A stretch of DNA of 64,000 nucleotides from Arbacia lixula (lineage: Eukaryota > Echinodermata > Echinoidea > Arbacioida > Arbaciidae): contig OZ022597.1 in NCBI GenBank assembly GCA_963669155.1, forward strand, positions 9,759,605 to 9,823,604, given 5' to 3'. Position numbers and translations under genes: made by a program. Shown here piece after piece: positions 45,906 to 59,305 of the stretch (position 1 is the first letter of the stretch; each line of letters starts with the position of its first letter). The notes below the pieces were generated by a model that had not been told where the DNA came from, did not search any database, and was given only the letters and a program-made list of their open reading frames with translations.

Positions 45906-46362
45906 GTTAGTATATATTTGCATTTACAGAAATAAAACAATTCATACTCAGCTGGCACACGTGAAGTTACAGTTATAATTTTCATTCCTTATTAAGACCT
46001 TCTCACAACTCAGCTTGAACATTGTAATAGTAATATACTACAATTTTGCAATTCCAATGTGTATTGCATACATTCATATTTGATAGAATCATTGAACTTG
46101 ATAGTAATGTAGCACTGTGCAGTGCAGGGTCGGATGCAAAGTCTAACGTATCACACTGATGAGTTATGAGAATCTCATTTTGTTTTTAATATTTGAACTC
46201 TCACTATAAATTCACGAAGGAGACATCCATGGACAGTCTACACCAACAAGCCGTATTTTGTTAGACGGAAGACGTATGGAAGGCATTGCACCTTACGTAG
46301 TGCAATGAAATTATACTGCTAAATGAAGTAGAAACGTACATTTTCTATCTTTTGCCATACAG

Positions 46363-46413
46363 CTGTAGGTCTAGGAAAATATCTACCAGAGCCTCAAACA
46401 CCTCCTCTAGAAG
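46363..46413 (+). CDS. microexon, 51 bp, phase 1-1 (AVGLGKYLPEPQTPPLE)
   Basis: Unit 2 counterpart of 36263 with D to G. Acceptor 'ttgccatacag', donor 'gaag|gttagt'. Confidence 0.7.
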
Positions 46414-46836
46414 GTTAGTATACATTTTCATTTACATAAGTACTACAATTCATACTCATTCGTCACACGTGAAGTTACAGTTGTAACGCTGATCACTTAT
46501 TAGGCCATTCTGACAACTCAGCTTGAAAAATCTAATACTAGTACACTACAATTTTGCAATTCCAGTATGTATTATATACATTCATATTTGTTAGAATCAT
46601 TTAATGGAGCCTTTACACTGAACTTTAAAGAAATGTAGCTCTGGGCAGGCCGGGATGCAAACATTAAACATGCTATAGTTCTTGCTTTGCGTGACCATTT
46701 CACTGAAACCACTGTACAACTTTGCATTATTGCAAGTGGTAGAGCGTATGAAGGGAATTGTATCGTTCGTGGTTATTTTACCTAACGGTGATTAAGTCGA
46801 AAGTCAAATGTTTTATTTTTCTCTTGCTACCAACAG

Positions 46837-46860
46837 ACAGTTCCTCTGAAGACGAACCAG
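46837..46860 (+). CDS. microexon, 24 bp, phase 1-1 (DSSSEDEP)
   Basis: Unit 2 counterpart of 36737, identical coding bases and splice sites. Confidence 0.7.
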
Positions 46861-47307
46861 GTATGTATTTAGTTGCATTTTCATAAATGTAACTATTCAT
46901 AGCGGCTACAGTGCATGAAATTACAATCCTATGGTTAGCATCATTTAATGGAGCATTTACACTGCACCTGATACAAATATAGCATATATATTCAAATGGT
47001 GCTTTCAATCAGTATCAAATGCACCTATGTGCTTTACCCTCCTGTTACACGTGGCCAATTAAGATAAACTACTGAACGTAATAGGTATTTCCATGCCACT
47101 ACTGATACGATTAAGCGCCTTGCAGTAATGTTCTATACACCCAAAAATGCAGTTGCCTTGTCAAAGTTAGCACTGGGCTGGCCGGGATGCAAATATAGAA
47201 AATATTATAGTTTTTGCTTTTCGTGGAAGGCATGGCATCTTACGTAGTGTAATGATATTGTAATGGTAATTAAGTCGAAAGTTAAATTTCGTATTTTTTG
47301 CCACCAA

Positions 47308-47358
47308 TACATTCATTAATGGAGCTTTAAACGTCAGATATACCAGACGTATCACTAG
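47308..47358 (+). pseudogene. dead microexon, unit 2 copy
   Basis: Shares the CCAA acceptor, internal TAA and CT donor lesions with 37208, plus private substitutions. Confidence 0.6.
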
Positions 47359-48314
47359 CTTAATCTACATTTTCATTAAAATAAATACAAAAATTCAAGC
47401 TCAGCTGTCACACGTGAAGTTACAGTTAAAATGTTCTTTACTGATTAGGTCTTTCTCACAACACAGCTTGACAATGTAATACTACTATACTACAATTTTG
47501 CAATTCCAATATGTATAACATACATTCATATTTGATAGAATCACTTAAAAGAGCATTTACACTGAACTTCGTACACATGTATTGCAAATGGCCAAATGTG
47601 AAATGCACATTTTCGAAAAGAATTGTACACAACATAATTATGAGAGAGGTTACCTCGCACGTCACGTCAAAAAATCAACATTTTAAAGATCAGAACTTTC
47701 TAACCCTTTGATGGAATTTCGTCAAACCTTCACTAATGTGTTTCTTTCATGTGTCTGCTTTTATTGAAACCAACATTTCATTTATCATACTTATGATGAT
47801 AATGTGGACTTGCCCTTTTGGTATATGAATAGGACATGGAATTGAGAGCACAGTGTATTTTGTTTGTGCTCTTCATCCGTCAAAGCTAATGCGATTCTAT
47901 CCCGCCTTTTTCAAAGAGAGTGTATATTGATCGCACTAAGAAGAGAGGTAGAAATGGACAACGATCACAGTGTAATAATTGCAAACGAAGTACAATACAA
48001 AAACATAAGATTCAAATAACATTTGAGAACATTGATATCATTTGAAGAAAACAAATCAAATATCCTGAAATATCTCATAACTGCGGCATTGACCGGTATT
48101 TGGTTATACTTTAAAAGAGGACTTTGTTAGAACTGAAATTACTTCGTGGTTGTGTTCCAAATGCTGGAAACGATAAGCAAATTAGAACATTCAATGATTA
48201 TTATGGTTCTCTGTCACTCCATACCGACCGATGGAAATCATGTTTATTGTCAGTGCAATAATGCCTCAATGACGCATGGACAGTTAATTTACTGACTTTT
48301 CTTCCCCGTCACAG

Positions 48315-48362
48315 GGGCTCCAGTAACTACCTTGCCGCCGCCAAGTGCATCCAGCACAATAG
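48315..48362 (+). CDS. microexon, 48 bp, phase 1-1 (GAPVTTLPPPSASSTI)
   Basis: Unit 2 counterpart of 38217 with two replacement changes (T to A at residue 2, T to I at residue 16). Splice sites intact ('gtcacag', 'atag|gtaaaa'). Confidence 0.7.
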
Positions 48363-48972
48363 GTAAAAATCTAAATAACTTTGTATATTTACATATTTGT
48401 TCTTTTCCGGACTCTTGATTCTTTAAGAAAACATAATTGTTTTCCACATTTTCAGCGCCTTCGCAACCGCTAATATTGCTATTACACAAATGTATACTGC
48501 ATATATAACAATTTAAACAAAATATTTATCCAAGTGTGCTTTAAAATCGTGCAAAGGAGCCGGTCTCAAATACATCCTGCTATAGAGAATGAAAAGCTTT
48601 GAATATGGTGAAATGGACTTGATGTAATATAACCATGCTCGGTTTTGTATGTACTGTAAGTTTATTACAAATAAGAACGCTGTATTGAGTTATTTACCTC
48701 AATGAGAAAAACGCTAAATGGAGCAGCTGTCATAATTAGTAATAAACAGCATCGCTCTAAATATTATAATCATTACTTTTATTAATATCATTAGTAAGAA
48801 TAGTATAATTATGTAGTATAGGTTTTGTTGATAAATAATGTTTATTCTCATGAGATTTATCGTTATCATCATATTCATTGGCCGGTATTCTGAAGTCGGG
48901 TTTAACTAAGCCGGGACCAAAGTTAGAATCGAGTTTAATTAGTCCTGGCTTAAACGTGACTTTGGGCTTAAA

Positions 48973-49486
48973 GACAGCCCGTCCATTTTTCAGGTCACCA
49001 CAAAACCATCAAAACATTGGCAAACATATAGAAAAGTGTTAGCAAGCTGTATATTCATAATTTGAAACTGATACAAAGTGTAAAATTCAAATAATGCACG
49101 TAAACAACGTCTGATTAATAGTCTTTACCCCAGGCTCTTAGCAGGTTGTGATGAAATATCTGCTTTATTGATTAATCTATTTATCAAATTATGAAACGAA
49201 TTATGAAAAGAAAAGTTCTATCGAAGAAATCATCGCCAAAGTTTGGTAATTACTTATAAAATTGGGATTTCAGACATGCTTAATAACCACATAAATACTG
49301 TAACAAAGACTGATACTTTTTCGTTGTACGAAAAAAGTCGGTTTGAAATTTAACGGCTGAAATTTTTACATATACAGAAAGCTTCAACATGCTATATTCT
49401 TAAAAATGGTCTTGAATCACACTTTCTTCAATTTGCGATCGTGATAGATGATTTCAAATTTGAAGCTTGCAAAAGGGACGGACAAT
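48973..49486. mobile_element. ~514 bp MITE, unit 2 copy
   Basis: Counterpart of 38875-39388, carried by the 10 kb duplication rather than by new insertion. Confidence 0.65.
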
Positions 49487-51084
49487 CTTTAACTTCCATG
49501 GTGATGTCGTTTGCTCCACCTGCGCATGCGCACTAGCCAATTTTAGCATAATTTCTGCTATATTCAGTACTGCGCATGCCCATTTGCGCGCTTAATACTG
49601 TATTGGATAACGGCAATTCACGTAACGAAGTTACATTAACTGGACGAATATTGTATGATTATGATTATGGCATAAAGACAAGAAGGCGGAAAATTAAAGA
49701 TTTGTTGAATTTGATGTACGTGAAAAGGAAGTTGGTATTTTTGTTCAGTAAAATTGAGTATATCTGCCAAAAATGAATGATTAATCGTACTGCTTGTAAC
49801 ACGTGTTATGATAATCCCTCCCTTTCCGTCTATGTCGCTGGTTGTCTCTCTATAATACACAGATGTACGCACATACGTATACACCCACACGCACTCGTAT
49901 CTTAGAATGACTAGAAGATTTGGTCCCTTAGATGATCTGTAACAAAACAAAACATAGTCACCGCTCACATTTCCTCTTCTCTACATCCGACCCCTGTTTC
50001 TCTTTAACATTCTCTCGCCTTCTTCCTTTCTACCAACGAATTCCACATTCTTTCCGTCTCTCTGTTGACCCATCTCCCTTTCTCTCTCTTTATGTCATAT
50101 TGTATGCCCTCTCGCTTTCCCTGTAGTACTTGCTGTATCTCCAAAATGTCATCATCACTATCAGGAAATCAATCATTTCACATTTATATTTTGGAACATA
50201 CCATTTGAAGTTGTTAGATACTAAAAGGGACAAGTTCTGACAGAATTAAATTCCTCTTGAAAACGTTTTTACAATATTTCTTTGAAATATCTATTTCGAG
50301 AATGACCTTTACAATTTCGGACCTTAAGTGAGCCAATCGTGTCATTGCATGTAATCTCGACATATGTCACATTGTTCAACGATAACTGATATCAATGTAC
50401 CACTATTTTGTGCCAGCTGCCCTAGCGTCATAGCAAGGCAAAATCATTGCACAATACTTGTCAGAAATAGAAAGTCTACCAGCATCAGTTCTACTGAAGT
50501 GTTTACTACGTATGCTCAGTACAAGCCAGTTTGGTAGTTAGGAAAATGTTTAAACCAAAAATAATAGTTCTTCGATTTTAACCAACCTTGATAGGAATGA
50601 TCCATGGGTATCAGGGACCTCAAGTTCTTCAAATGGTGGTACGCAAGTGGCAAGGGGTATTGATTGGGGTGGCGCCCCAAATGGCCCTAGAGGGCTAATT
50701 ACATTTATTATTTGATTTTTTTCTCGAAGGCTCATGACTTAATTTTAACCAAATCTAAAAGTCACCTCAGAAAAGAGGACCTAAGTTGTAAAAATGTATA
50801 TATATCTAAAAATTTCATATCAGATTTCATCAAAACTCGACAGATTATTCTCAGGCAATGGAAAAAATGTTACAAACGGGGATCCCATCTGACATGAACT
50901 AAAAAAAAAAGCTACGAGAAGTTGGGTAACCATTTCACGGAAATTACTGCACAATTTTGCATAATGATTGAGACATATCTTTTAAATGGTATGGCGTAAA
51001 AGGGGCATTGTTTCTTTCGTAGTCAGATTGCCTTTTAACGGTGATGAAGTCGAAACTCATTTGTTTTCCCCTTGCTACCAATAG
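49487..51084. other. intron stretch of unit 2, no gene
   Basis: Counterpart of 39389-40986. Nothing further recognised. Confidence 0.4.
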
Positions 51085-51108
51085 AGCTATCGTCAGAAAC
51101 GAAACCAG
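51085..51108 (+). CDS. microexon, 24 bp, phase 1-1 (ELSSETKP)
   Basis: Unit 2 counterpart of 40987, in the first 372 bp copy. Confidence 0.7.
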
Positions 51109-51456
51109 GTATGTATTTAATCGCATTCCCATGAATACAAGTATTCCTACTAGGCTACAATGCGTAGAATTACATTCATATTTGTTAAAATCATTTAATG
51201 GAGCACTTACACTAAACTTGATGCAAAACTATTGCAAGTAGTGCCTTCAATCAATATGAAATGCACCAATATGCTCTACGCTCCTGTTTTACCTGGCCAA
51301 TTAATTAAACTACTGAACGTGATAAGGTATTTCCATGCTGCTACTGATACGAATAAGCACCTTGGAGTAATGCTCTATATGCAGCTGCCTAGTCAGAGGT
51401 AGCATTGGGTAGGCCGGGAAGTCGAAACTCATTTGTTTTCCCCTTGCTACCAATAG

Positions 51457-51480
51457 AGCTATCGTCAGAAACGAAACCAG
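51457..51480 (+). CDS. duplicated microexon, 24 bp, phase 1-1 (ELSSETKP)
   Basis: Second copy created by the 372 bp duplication, found only in unit 2. Both splice sites and all 24 coding bases match 51085. Confidence 0.7.
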
Positions 51481-52251
51481 GTATGTATTTAATCGCATTC
51501 CCATAAATACAAGTATTCCTACTAGGCTACAATGCGTAGAATTACATTCATATTTGTTAAAATCATTTAATGGAGCACTTACACTAAACTTGATGCAAAA
51601 CTATTGCAAATAGTGCCTTCAATCAATATGAAATGCACCAATATGCTCTACGCTCCTGTTTTACCTGGCCAATTAATTAAACTACTGAACGTGATAAGGT
51701 ATTTCCGTGCTGCTACTGATACGAATAAGCACCTTGCAGTAATGCTCTATATGCAGCTGCCTAGTCAGAGGTAGCATTGGGTAGGCCGGGATGCAAATAT
51801 ATAAAAAAAAATCTATAGTTCTTGCTTTGTACAACTATTACACTATTACATGCACAATTTTGAATAATAATCGAGACAAAATTGCTTTATAACATCAGCT
51901 CTTCAAGCAATAACGTTTTACACTGAAGCGTTATTTGAATATTTTTTTTTTCACAATTAGATTGTAACTATAAATTCACAAAGGAGAGATCCATTGACAG
52001 TCTAGAACACACAGCAGTATTCCCTAGATAGTAGGACGTATGGAAGGCATTGCATCTTACGTAGTATAATAGAATTATAATGGTACTTAAGGCGAAACTT
52101 AAGTGTTGTCTATAAACATAAATATGCAGCTGCTTAATCAGAGGTAACACTGGATGCAAACATAATGTAGGGCATTGTATTTTACGTAGTCAAATTACCT
52201 GCTAAAGCTGATGAAGTAAAAATGATTCTTTTAACCTCTTGCTACCAACAG

Positions 52252-52275
52252 AGTATTCGTCAGAATTGGAAGTAG
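52252..52275 (+). CDS. microexon, 24 bp, phase 1-1 (EYSSELEV)
   Basis: Unit 2 counterpart of 41781, identical. Confidence 0.7.
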   Translation, partial: SIRQNWK

Positions 52276-52903
52276 GTATGTATTTAATCGAAGGTAGAGC
52301 GTATGAAGGGCATTAATTGTATATCACGTAGTCAAATGAGCTTCTAACATTCATGAAGTCGATTTAGTCGATTTAGCACCTTGCAGTAATGTTCTATACA
52401 CCTCAATATACAGTTGCCTAGTCAGAGGTAGCACTGGGCAGGCTGGAATGCAAATATTCAAAATCCCATAGTTCTTCTTTGTACAACTATTACACTATTA
52501 CATGCACAATTTTGAATAATAATCGAGACAAAATCACTTCATGACATCAGCTCGTAAAGCAATAACGTTTTACACTGAAGCGTTATTTGAATATTTTCTT
52601 CCCACAATTAGATTGTAACTATAAATTCACAAAGGAGAGATCCATTGACAGTCTAGAACACACGGCAGTATCTCCTAGATAGTAGGACGTATGGAAGGCA
52701 TTGCATCTTACGTAGTATAATGGAATTATAATGGTAATTAAGGCGAAATTTAAGAGGTGTCTATACACATCAATATGCAGCTGCGGTAATCAGAGGTAAC
52801 ACTGGATGCAAACATAATATAGGGCATTGTATTTTACGTAGTCAAATTACCTGCTAAAGCTGATGAAGTAAAAATGATTCTTTTTTCATCTCACTACCAA
52901 CAG

Positions 52904-52927
52904 AGCATTCGTCAGAATTGGAAGTAG
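52904..52927 (+). CDS. microexon, 24 bp, phase 1-1 (EHSSELEV)
   Basis: Unit 2 counterpart of 42433, identical. Confidence 0.7.
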   Translation, partial: SIRQNWK

Positions 52928-53101
52928 GTATGTATTTAATCGAAGGTAGAGCGTATGAAGGGCATTAATTGTATATCACGTAGTCAAATGAGCTTCTAAC
53001 ATTGATGAAGTCGATTTACTCGATTTAGCACCTTGCAGTAATGTTCTATACACCTCAATATGCAGTTGCCTATTCAGAGGTAGCACTGGGCAGGCCGGAA
53101 T

Positions 53102-54509
53102 GCGATTTTTTTTTCCGTGATGTTAACGCGTCACAACTGTCAATTCGCATTTTCTTGGCGTCTTGAATAAAGACCACGTCTGGTCTGCGCGCGATATGCG
53201 AATATGCGATATGCATGCGAATTGCACTACTACCTATAGCGCTTGCTACGCTGCTGCTACGTGTACGTGTAGAGTATGCATTAGTCAGCTCTACAGCAAT
53301 ACCATGTCTGAAACTGGATGTGAGGGTGCCTCAATTCCTCAACGGATCCAGTTATGTACATGTAGGTCTAGATCTTCTTCTTGTTCTAGATCATAGTCAT
53401 TAGAAATTCAATTCATAATCATAATCATAAATTATTCTATTCTAGTCACAGCCACAGGACTCGGTCTTAATTTAGAAGAGTCTACTAAGAGTAGCAGTAA
53501 CCAGTTAACATGTTACTGTTACAGAGCAATTTTGTTACTTCTAAAATTACACTACATTATGATATGAATTGAATTTCTTAATAAAAGTAACAACTAACAC
53601 TAGACCTATATACATGTAGTTATTTAACTTAACCCTAGACAAGACGAAACCGTCATAATTCTAAGACTAATTAAGTTCATGGACATCAAATAAAACGCGT
53701 GTTAATTAATGGCATGCATGCACAAAATTTGAAGTTTATCATTTTCAACTTTGACCTTTGTCTTTATAAACATGACTGTCAATTTGTGATTTCCATATCC
53801 ATGGTAATGCGGCATTAAAATGTTCATGAAGAAATTTTAGGAAGAGTCACCAAGTTTGAGGGAAAATGATCAGAGCATATTAATAGAGATGGCCTATAAT
53901 AGTTTGGTAGGGGCACAATGTGCCCCCCCCCCCCCTTGAGTAATATAGACTAATATTAAGTCTTCGCACCTAGATCTTGGAGGAAAGTATCCATGCTGAG
54001 TATGTACACAACTTAACATGATTCAGTACTTGTCTGATTGCAATATAGACCTAGAATCTAGATCTAGGGCCTAGCTAGACCAGATAGAATATTATAGGCA
54101 ATCACATTATTATCAGAGTCTGGAGTCTACTCAGAAAAGCATAGATCTTGATCTACACATTTTTTTGTATACATATATAACTCCTACATCTGTAGTTCTA
54201 CCCAGTCAGTTAAGACAAATGGATTCACATATTTATAAGGTGAACAATTTTAAATACATAGATAAAGTATGGAATTCCATAGATTGCAAGATCTACTAAT
54301 GCACACTCCGATCCGAGAGGTGTATTAAACTCTATTTTATCCACCTCTAGAGTCTATGTGCACACTATGCATTCGGCGATCATCGTATAGAAATGGAAGT
54401 CCACGCGCATGCGTACTGCCTACCTATATCGACAACGGCCTGCAATCAAGTCGCTCTGAGGAATAAAATTAGCCGATGTGACGCGTTAACATCACGGAAA
54501 AAAAATCGC
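53102..54509. mobile_element. 1.4 kb transposon, unit 2 copy
   Basis: Counterpart of 42631-44036 with the same flanks, so inserted before the 10 kb duplication. A C-run near 53923 is about two bases longer. Confidence 0.8.
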
Positions 54510-55163
54510 GGCCGGGATGCAAACATACAAAATACTATAGTTCTTGCGTTGGTTGATCATTTCAGGGAAACTACTACATAATATCCTAAAAATAAAATAA
54601 AGTATTTTCATGCTGCTACTGATACGATAAAAGCACCATGCAGTAATGCTCTATACACCTCAATAGGCAGCTGCTTAGTCAAATGTAACACTGGGCAGGC
54701 CGGGATGAAAACATAAATGAATATAGTTCTTGCTTTGCGTGACTATTACACGGAAAGTGCTGCACAATTTTGCACAACGATAGAGACATATTTGTTTTAA
54801 AGGAGAGCGTATGAAGGGCATTATTGTATCTTACGTAGTCAAACGACCTTCTAACAGTAATAAGGTCGAAATACAAATGTTTTTTTTTTTCTCTTGCTAC
54901 CAAGCATTCCCATAAACACAACTAGTCCTACTCGGCTGCAATGCGTGAAATTACATACATATGTGTTAGCATCATTTAATGGAGCATTTACACGTAACTT
55001 GGAACAAATGTATTGTAAATGGTGCTTTAAATGAACATGAAATGCACAACGTGCTCTACGCTCCTGCTAAAAATGGCCAATTAAATATACTACAGAACGT
55101 AATAAGGTATTTCCGTGCTTCTACTGATACGATTAAGCACCTTGCAGTATTGTTCTATACACC

Positions 55164-55480
55164 TTTCATTCATTTTTTTTATCCCGCCCAGTCTTTGCAA
55201 ATGCTTTCAGTAGGGGTGGGGGGGGGGGGGGGGGGGGGTTATGACGTTTTTCGAAAAAAATTATCCGCCCAGTCTCGTGGGGGTGCACGACCGAAAATAG
55301 TGGGGGGGGGGGCATTTGATATTGTGTCCCCCCCCCCCCCCCATTCGAAATGGTGGGGGGGGGGGAGGGTTTTGACGTTTTTGTAAAAAAAAAATTGTAC
55401 ACGAACGAAAATAGTGGGGGGGGGGGGCATTTGATATTGTGTCCCCCCCCCCCCCGTCCCCCCAGGGATTTCCGCCAATG
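55164..55480. mobile_element. G/C-run-rich insertion, unit 2 copy
   Basis: Counterpart of 44691-45013. Several G- and C-runs differ by one to three bases while the sequence between them is unchanged. Confidence 0.6.
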
Positions 55481-55839
55481 GTCAGAGGTAGCACTGGGCA
55501 GGCCAGGATGATCAAACAAAATGCTATTATAGCTCTTGCTTTTGGTGACAATTTCACGGAAACTACTGCACAATATTGCTCAATGATCGAGAATATTTGC
55601 TTTATAGTCACATCAGCTCGTCAAGCCCTAACGTATTACACTGATGAATTATCAGAGTCACTTTTTTCATATTTCAACTCTCACTCTGAATTCACAAATG
55701 AGACATCCAGGGACGGTCAAGACCACGGGGCCTTATTTCCTAGATAGGGCGTATGGAAGGCATTGTATTTTACGTAGTGTAATGACATTCTAATGTTAGT
55801 TACTTCGAAACATAAATGTTGTATTTTTTTTGCCTCCAT

Positions 55840-55890
55840 TACATCTATCAATGGATCTACCAACGTCAGACATTCCAGCCGACACACGAA
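55840..55890 (+). pseudogene. microexon, 51 bp, acceptor lost, unit 2 copy
   Basis: Counterpart of 45373 with the same AT acceptor lesion and an open frame. Confidence 0.5.
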
Positions 55891-56312
55891 GTTAATGTAC
55901 ATTTTCATATACATGAATACAGCAATTCGTACTCAGCTGCCACTTGTTAAGTTACAGTTATAATGTTCATTACTTATTATGACCTTCTCACAACACAGCT
56001 TGACCAATATACTACTAGTATACCACGTTTTTGCCATTCCAAAAGGTATTACATAGATTCATATTTGTGAGAATCATTTGATTGAGCATTTACACTGAAG
56101 TTTATACACATGTATTGCAAATGTCATGTATTACAATATGAAATGCACCAATTGTTCTACGCTCCTGTAATACGTGGCCAATGAAATACACTCATGAACG
56201 CACTGGGGTATTTCCGAGATGGGGGGCCGTGTGGATGCCATTGAATCTTACGTAGTGTAATGATATTCTAATGGTAATTAAGTCGAAACCTAAATGTTTT
56301 ATTTTTTGCTAG

Positions 56313-56372
56313 ATGAAATAGCTTATTTACCCGGGACACGAATGCCACCCGTTATACGATCACTGTTACGAG
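56313..56372 (+). CDS. microexon, 60 bp, phase 1-1
   Basis: Counterpart of 45846, identical coding bases and splice sites. Confidence 0.65.
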
Positions 56373-56829
56373 GTTAGTATATATTTGCATTTACAGAAAT
56401 AAAACAATTCATACTCAGCTGGCACACGTGAAGTTACAGTTATAATTTTCATTCCTTATTAAGACCTTCTCACAACTCAGCTTGAACATTGTAATAGTAA
56501 TATACTACAATTTTGCAATTCCAATGTGTATTGCATACATTCATATTTGATAGAATCATTGAACTTGATAGTAATGTAGCACTGTGCAGTGCAGGGTCGG
56601 ATGCAAAGTCTAACGTATCACACTGATGAGTTATGAGAATCTCATTTTGTTTTTAATATTTGAACTCTCACTATAAATTCACGAAGGAGACATCCATGGA
56701 CAGTCTACACCAACAAGCCGTATTTTGTTAGACGGAAGACGTATGGAAGGCATTGCACCTTACGTAGTGCAATGAAATTATACTGCTAAATGAAGTAGAA
56801 ACATACATTTTCTATCTTTTGCCATGCAG

Positions 56830-56880
56830 CTGTAGGTCTAGGAAAATATCTACCAGAGCCTCAAACACCTCCTCTAGAAG
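56830..56880 (+). CDS. microexon, 51 bp, phase 1-1 (AVGLGKYLPEPQTPPLE)
   Basis: Unit 3 counterpart of 46363. Acceptor 'ttgccatgcag', one base different; donor unchanged. Confidence 0.7.
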
Positions 56881-57303
56881 GTTAGTATACATTTTCATTT
56901 ACATAAGTACTACAATTCATACTCATTCGTCACACGTGAAGTTACAGTTGTAACGCTGATCACTTATTAGGCCATTCTGACAACTCAGCTTGAAAAATCT
57001 AATACTAGTACACTACAATTTTGCAATTCCAGTATGTATTATATACATTCATATTTGTTAGAATCATTTAATGGAGCCTTTACACTGAACTTTAAAGAAA
57101 TGTAGCTCTGGGCAAGCCGGGATGCAAACATTAAACATGCTATAGTTCTTGCTTTGCGTGACCATTTCACTGAAACCACTGTACAACTTTGCATTATTGC
57201 AAGTGGTAGAGCGTATGAAGGGAATCGTATCGTTCGTAGTTATTTTACCTAACGGTGATTAAGTCGAAAGTCAAATGTTTTATTTTTCTCTTGCTACCAA
57301 CAG

Positions 57304-57327
57304 ACAGTTCCTCTGAAGACGAACCAG
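57304..57327 (+). CDS. microexon, 24 bp, phase 1-1 (DSSSEDEP)
   Basis: Unit 3 counterpart of 36737, coding bases unchanged although the surrounding intron has substitutions. Confidence 0.7.
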
Positions 57328-57774
57328 GTATGTATTTAGTCGCATTTTCATATATGTAACTAGTCATAGCGGCTACAGTGCATGGAATTACACTCCTATG
57401 GTTAGCATCATTTAATGGAGCATTTACACTGCACCTGATACAAATATAGCATATATATTCAAATGGTGCTTTCAATCAGTATCATATGCACCTCTGTGCT
57501 TTACCCTCCTGTTATACGTGGCCAATTAAGATAAACTTTTGAACGTAATAGGTATTTCCATGCCACTACTGATACGATTAGGCACCTTGCAGTAATGTTC
57601 TATACACCTAAAAATGCAGTTGCCTTGTCAAAGGTAGCACTGGGCAGGCCGGGATGCAAATATAGAAAATATTATAGTTTTTGCTTTTCGTGGAAGGTAT
57701 GGCATCTTACGTAGTGTAATGATATTGTAATGGTAATTAAGTCGAGAGTTAAATTTTGTATTTTTTGCCACCAA

Positions 57775-58344
57775 TACATGCATTAATGGAGCTTTAAAGA
57801 CCGTCCCTTTTTCAGATCACCACAAAACCATCGAAACATTGGCAAAACGTATAGAGAAATGTTAGCAAGCTGTATATTCATAATTTGAAACTGATACGTA
57901 GTGCAAAATTCAAATAATGCACGTAAACAACGTCTGGTTAATAGTCTTTACCTCAGGCTCTTAGTAATTTGTGTTGAAATATCTGCTTTATTGATTAATC
58001 TGTTTATTAGATTATAAAACGCATTATGACAAAACATGAACTATAGAAGGAATCATCTCCAAAGTTTGGTAATTACTCATAAAATAAGGATTTCACACAT
58101 GCATAATAACCACATGGATACTGTAACAAAGACTAATACTTTTTTCGTAGTACGAAAAAAGTCGGTTTGAAATTTAACGGATGAAAATTTTACATATACA
58201 TAAAGCTTCAACATGCTATATTCTGAGAAATGGTCTTGAATCACACTTTCTTCAATTTACGATCGTGATAGACGATTTCAAATTTTAAGCTTGCAAAAGG
58301 GACGGACTATCTTCAAACGTCAGACATACCCGACGTGTCACTAG
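57775..58344 (+). pseudogene. dead microexon split by a MITE
   Basis: Counterpart of 37208. The halves 57775-57798 and 58318-58344 are separated by the MITE and its target duplication. Already dead (TAA, no donor) before insertion. Confidence 0.6.
57799..58310. mobile_element. 512 bp MITE inserted only in unit 3
   Basis: Ends 'gaccgtcccttttt' and 'aaaagggacggactat' are inverted. Flanked by 'ctttaaa' (57792-57798) and 'cttcaaa' (58311-58317), a 7 bp duplication with one mismatch. Units 1 and 2 show the empty site 'gctttaaacgtcag'. Related to the copies at 38875 and 48973. Confidence 0.8.
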
Positions 58345-59305
58345 CTTAGTATACATTTTCATTTAAATAAATACAAAAAAATCAAACTCAGCTGTCACAC
58401 GTGAAGTTACAGTTAAAATGTTCTTTACTGATTAGGTCTTTCTCACAACACAGCTTGACAATAAAATATTACTATACTACAATTTTGCCGCAATTCCAAT
58501 ATGTATAACATACATTCATATTTGATAGAATCACTTAAAAGAGCATTTACACTGAACTTCGTACACATGTATTGCAAATAGCCAAATATGAAATGCACAT
58601 TTCCGAAAAGAATTGTACACAACATAATTATGAGAGAGGTTACCTCGCACGTGACGTCAAAAAATCAACATTTTGAAGATCAGAACTTTCTAACCGTTTG
58701 ATGGAATTTCGTTAAACCTTCACTAATGTCTTTCTTTCATGTGTCTGCTTTTATTGAAACCAACATTTAATTTATCATACTTATGATGATAATGCGGACT
58801 TGCCCTTTTGGTATATGAATAGGACATGGAATTGAGAGCACAGTGTATTTTGTTTGTGCTCTTCATCCGTCAAAGCTAATGCGATGCTATCCCGCCTTTT
58901 TCAAAGAGAGTGTATATTGATCGCACTAAGAAGAGAGGTAGAAATGGACAACGATCACAGTGTAATAATTGCAAACGAAGTACAATACAAAAACATAAGA
59001 TTCAAATAACATTTGAGAACATTGCTACCATTTGAAGAAAACAAATCAAATATCCTGAAATATCTCATAACTGCGGCATTGACCGGTATTTGGTTATACT
59101 TTAAAAGAGGACTTTGTTAGAACTGAAATTACTTCGTGGTTGTGTTCCAAATGCTGGAAACGATAAGCAAATTGGAACATTAATTGATTATTATGGTTCT
59201 CTGTCACACTCCATACCGACCGATGGAAGTCATGTTTATTGTTAGTGCAATAATGCCTCAATGACGCATGGACAGTTAATTTACTGACTTTTCTTCCCGT
59301 CACAG

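Larger units (their letters stand above)
36148..46250 (+). repeat. 10.1 kb tandem unit 1 of microexon cassette
   Basis: Homology to units 2 and 3 begins at 'aagccgtatttt' (36148, 46251, 56718). The unit holds intact microexons at 36263, 36737, 38217, 40987, 41781, 42433 and 45846, decayed ones at 37208 and 45373, a site of exon deletion at 44430, and three inserted elements. By eye units 1 and 2 differ by scattered substitutions and homopolymer lengths. Confidence 0.9.
51049..51792 (+). repeat. 372 bp tandem duplication adding a microexon
   Basis: 51049-51420 and 51421-51792 both run from 'gtcgaaactcatttg' to 'gtaggccggga' and are nearly identical. The junction 'gccgggaagtcgaaac' joins the end of one to the start of the next. 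Unit 1 has a single copy. Confidence 0.9.
46251..56717 (+). repeat. 10.5 kb tandem unit 2 of microexon cassette
   Basis: Near-identical to unit 1 over its whole length. The main structural difference is an extra 372 bp local duplication (51049-51792) that adds one microexon. Homopolymer lengths in the G/C insertion and the C-run at 53923 also differ. Confidence 0.9.
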
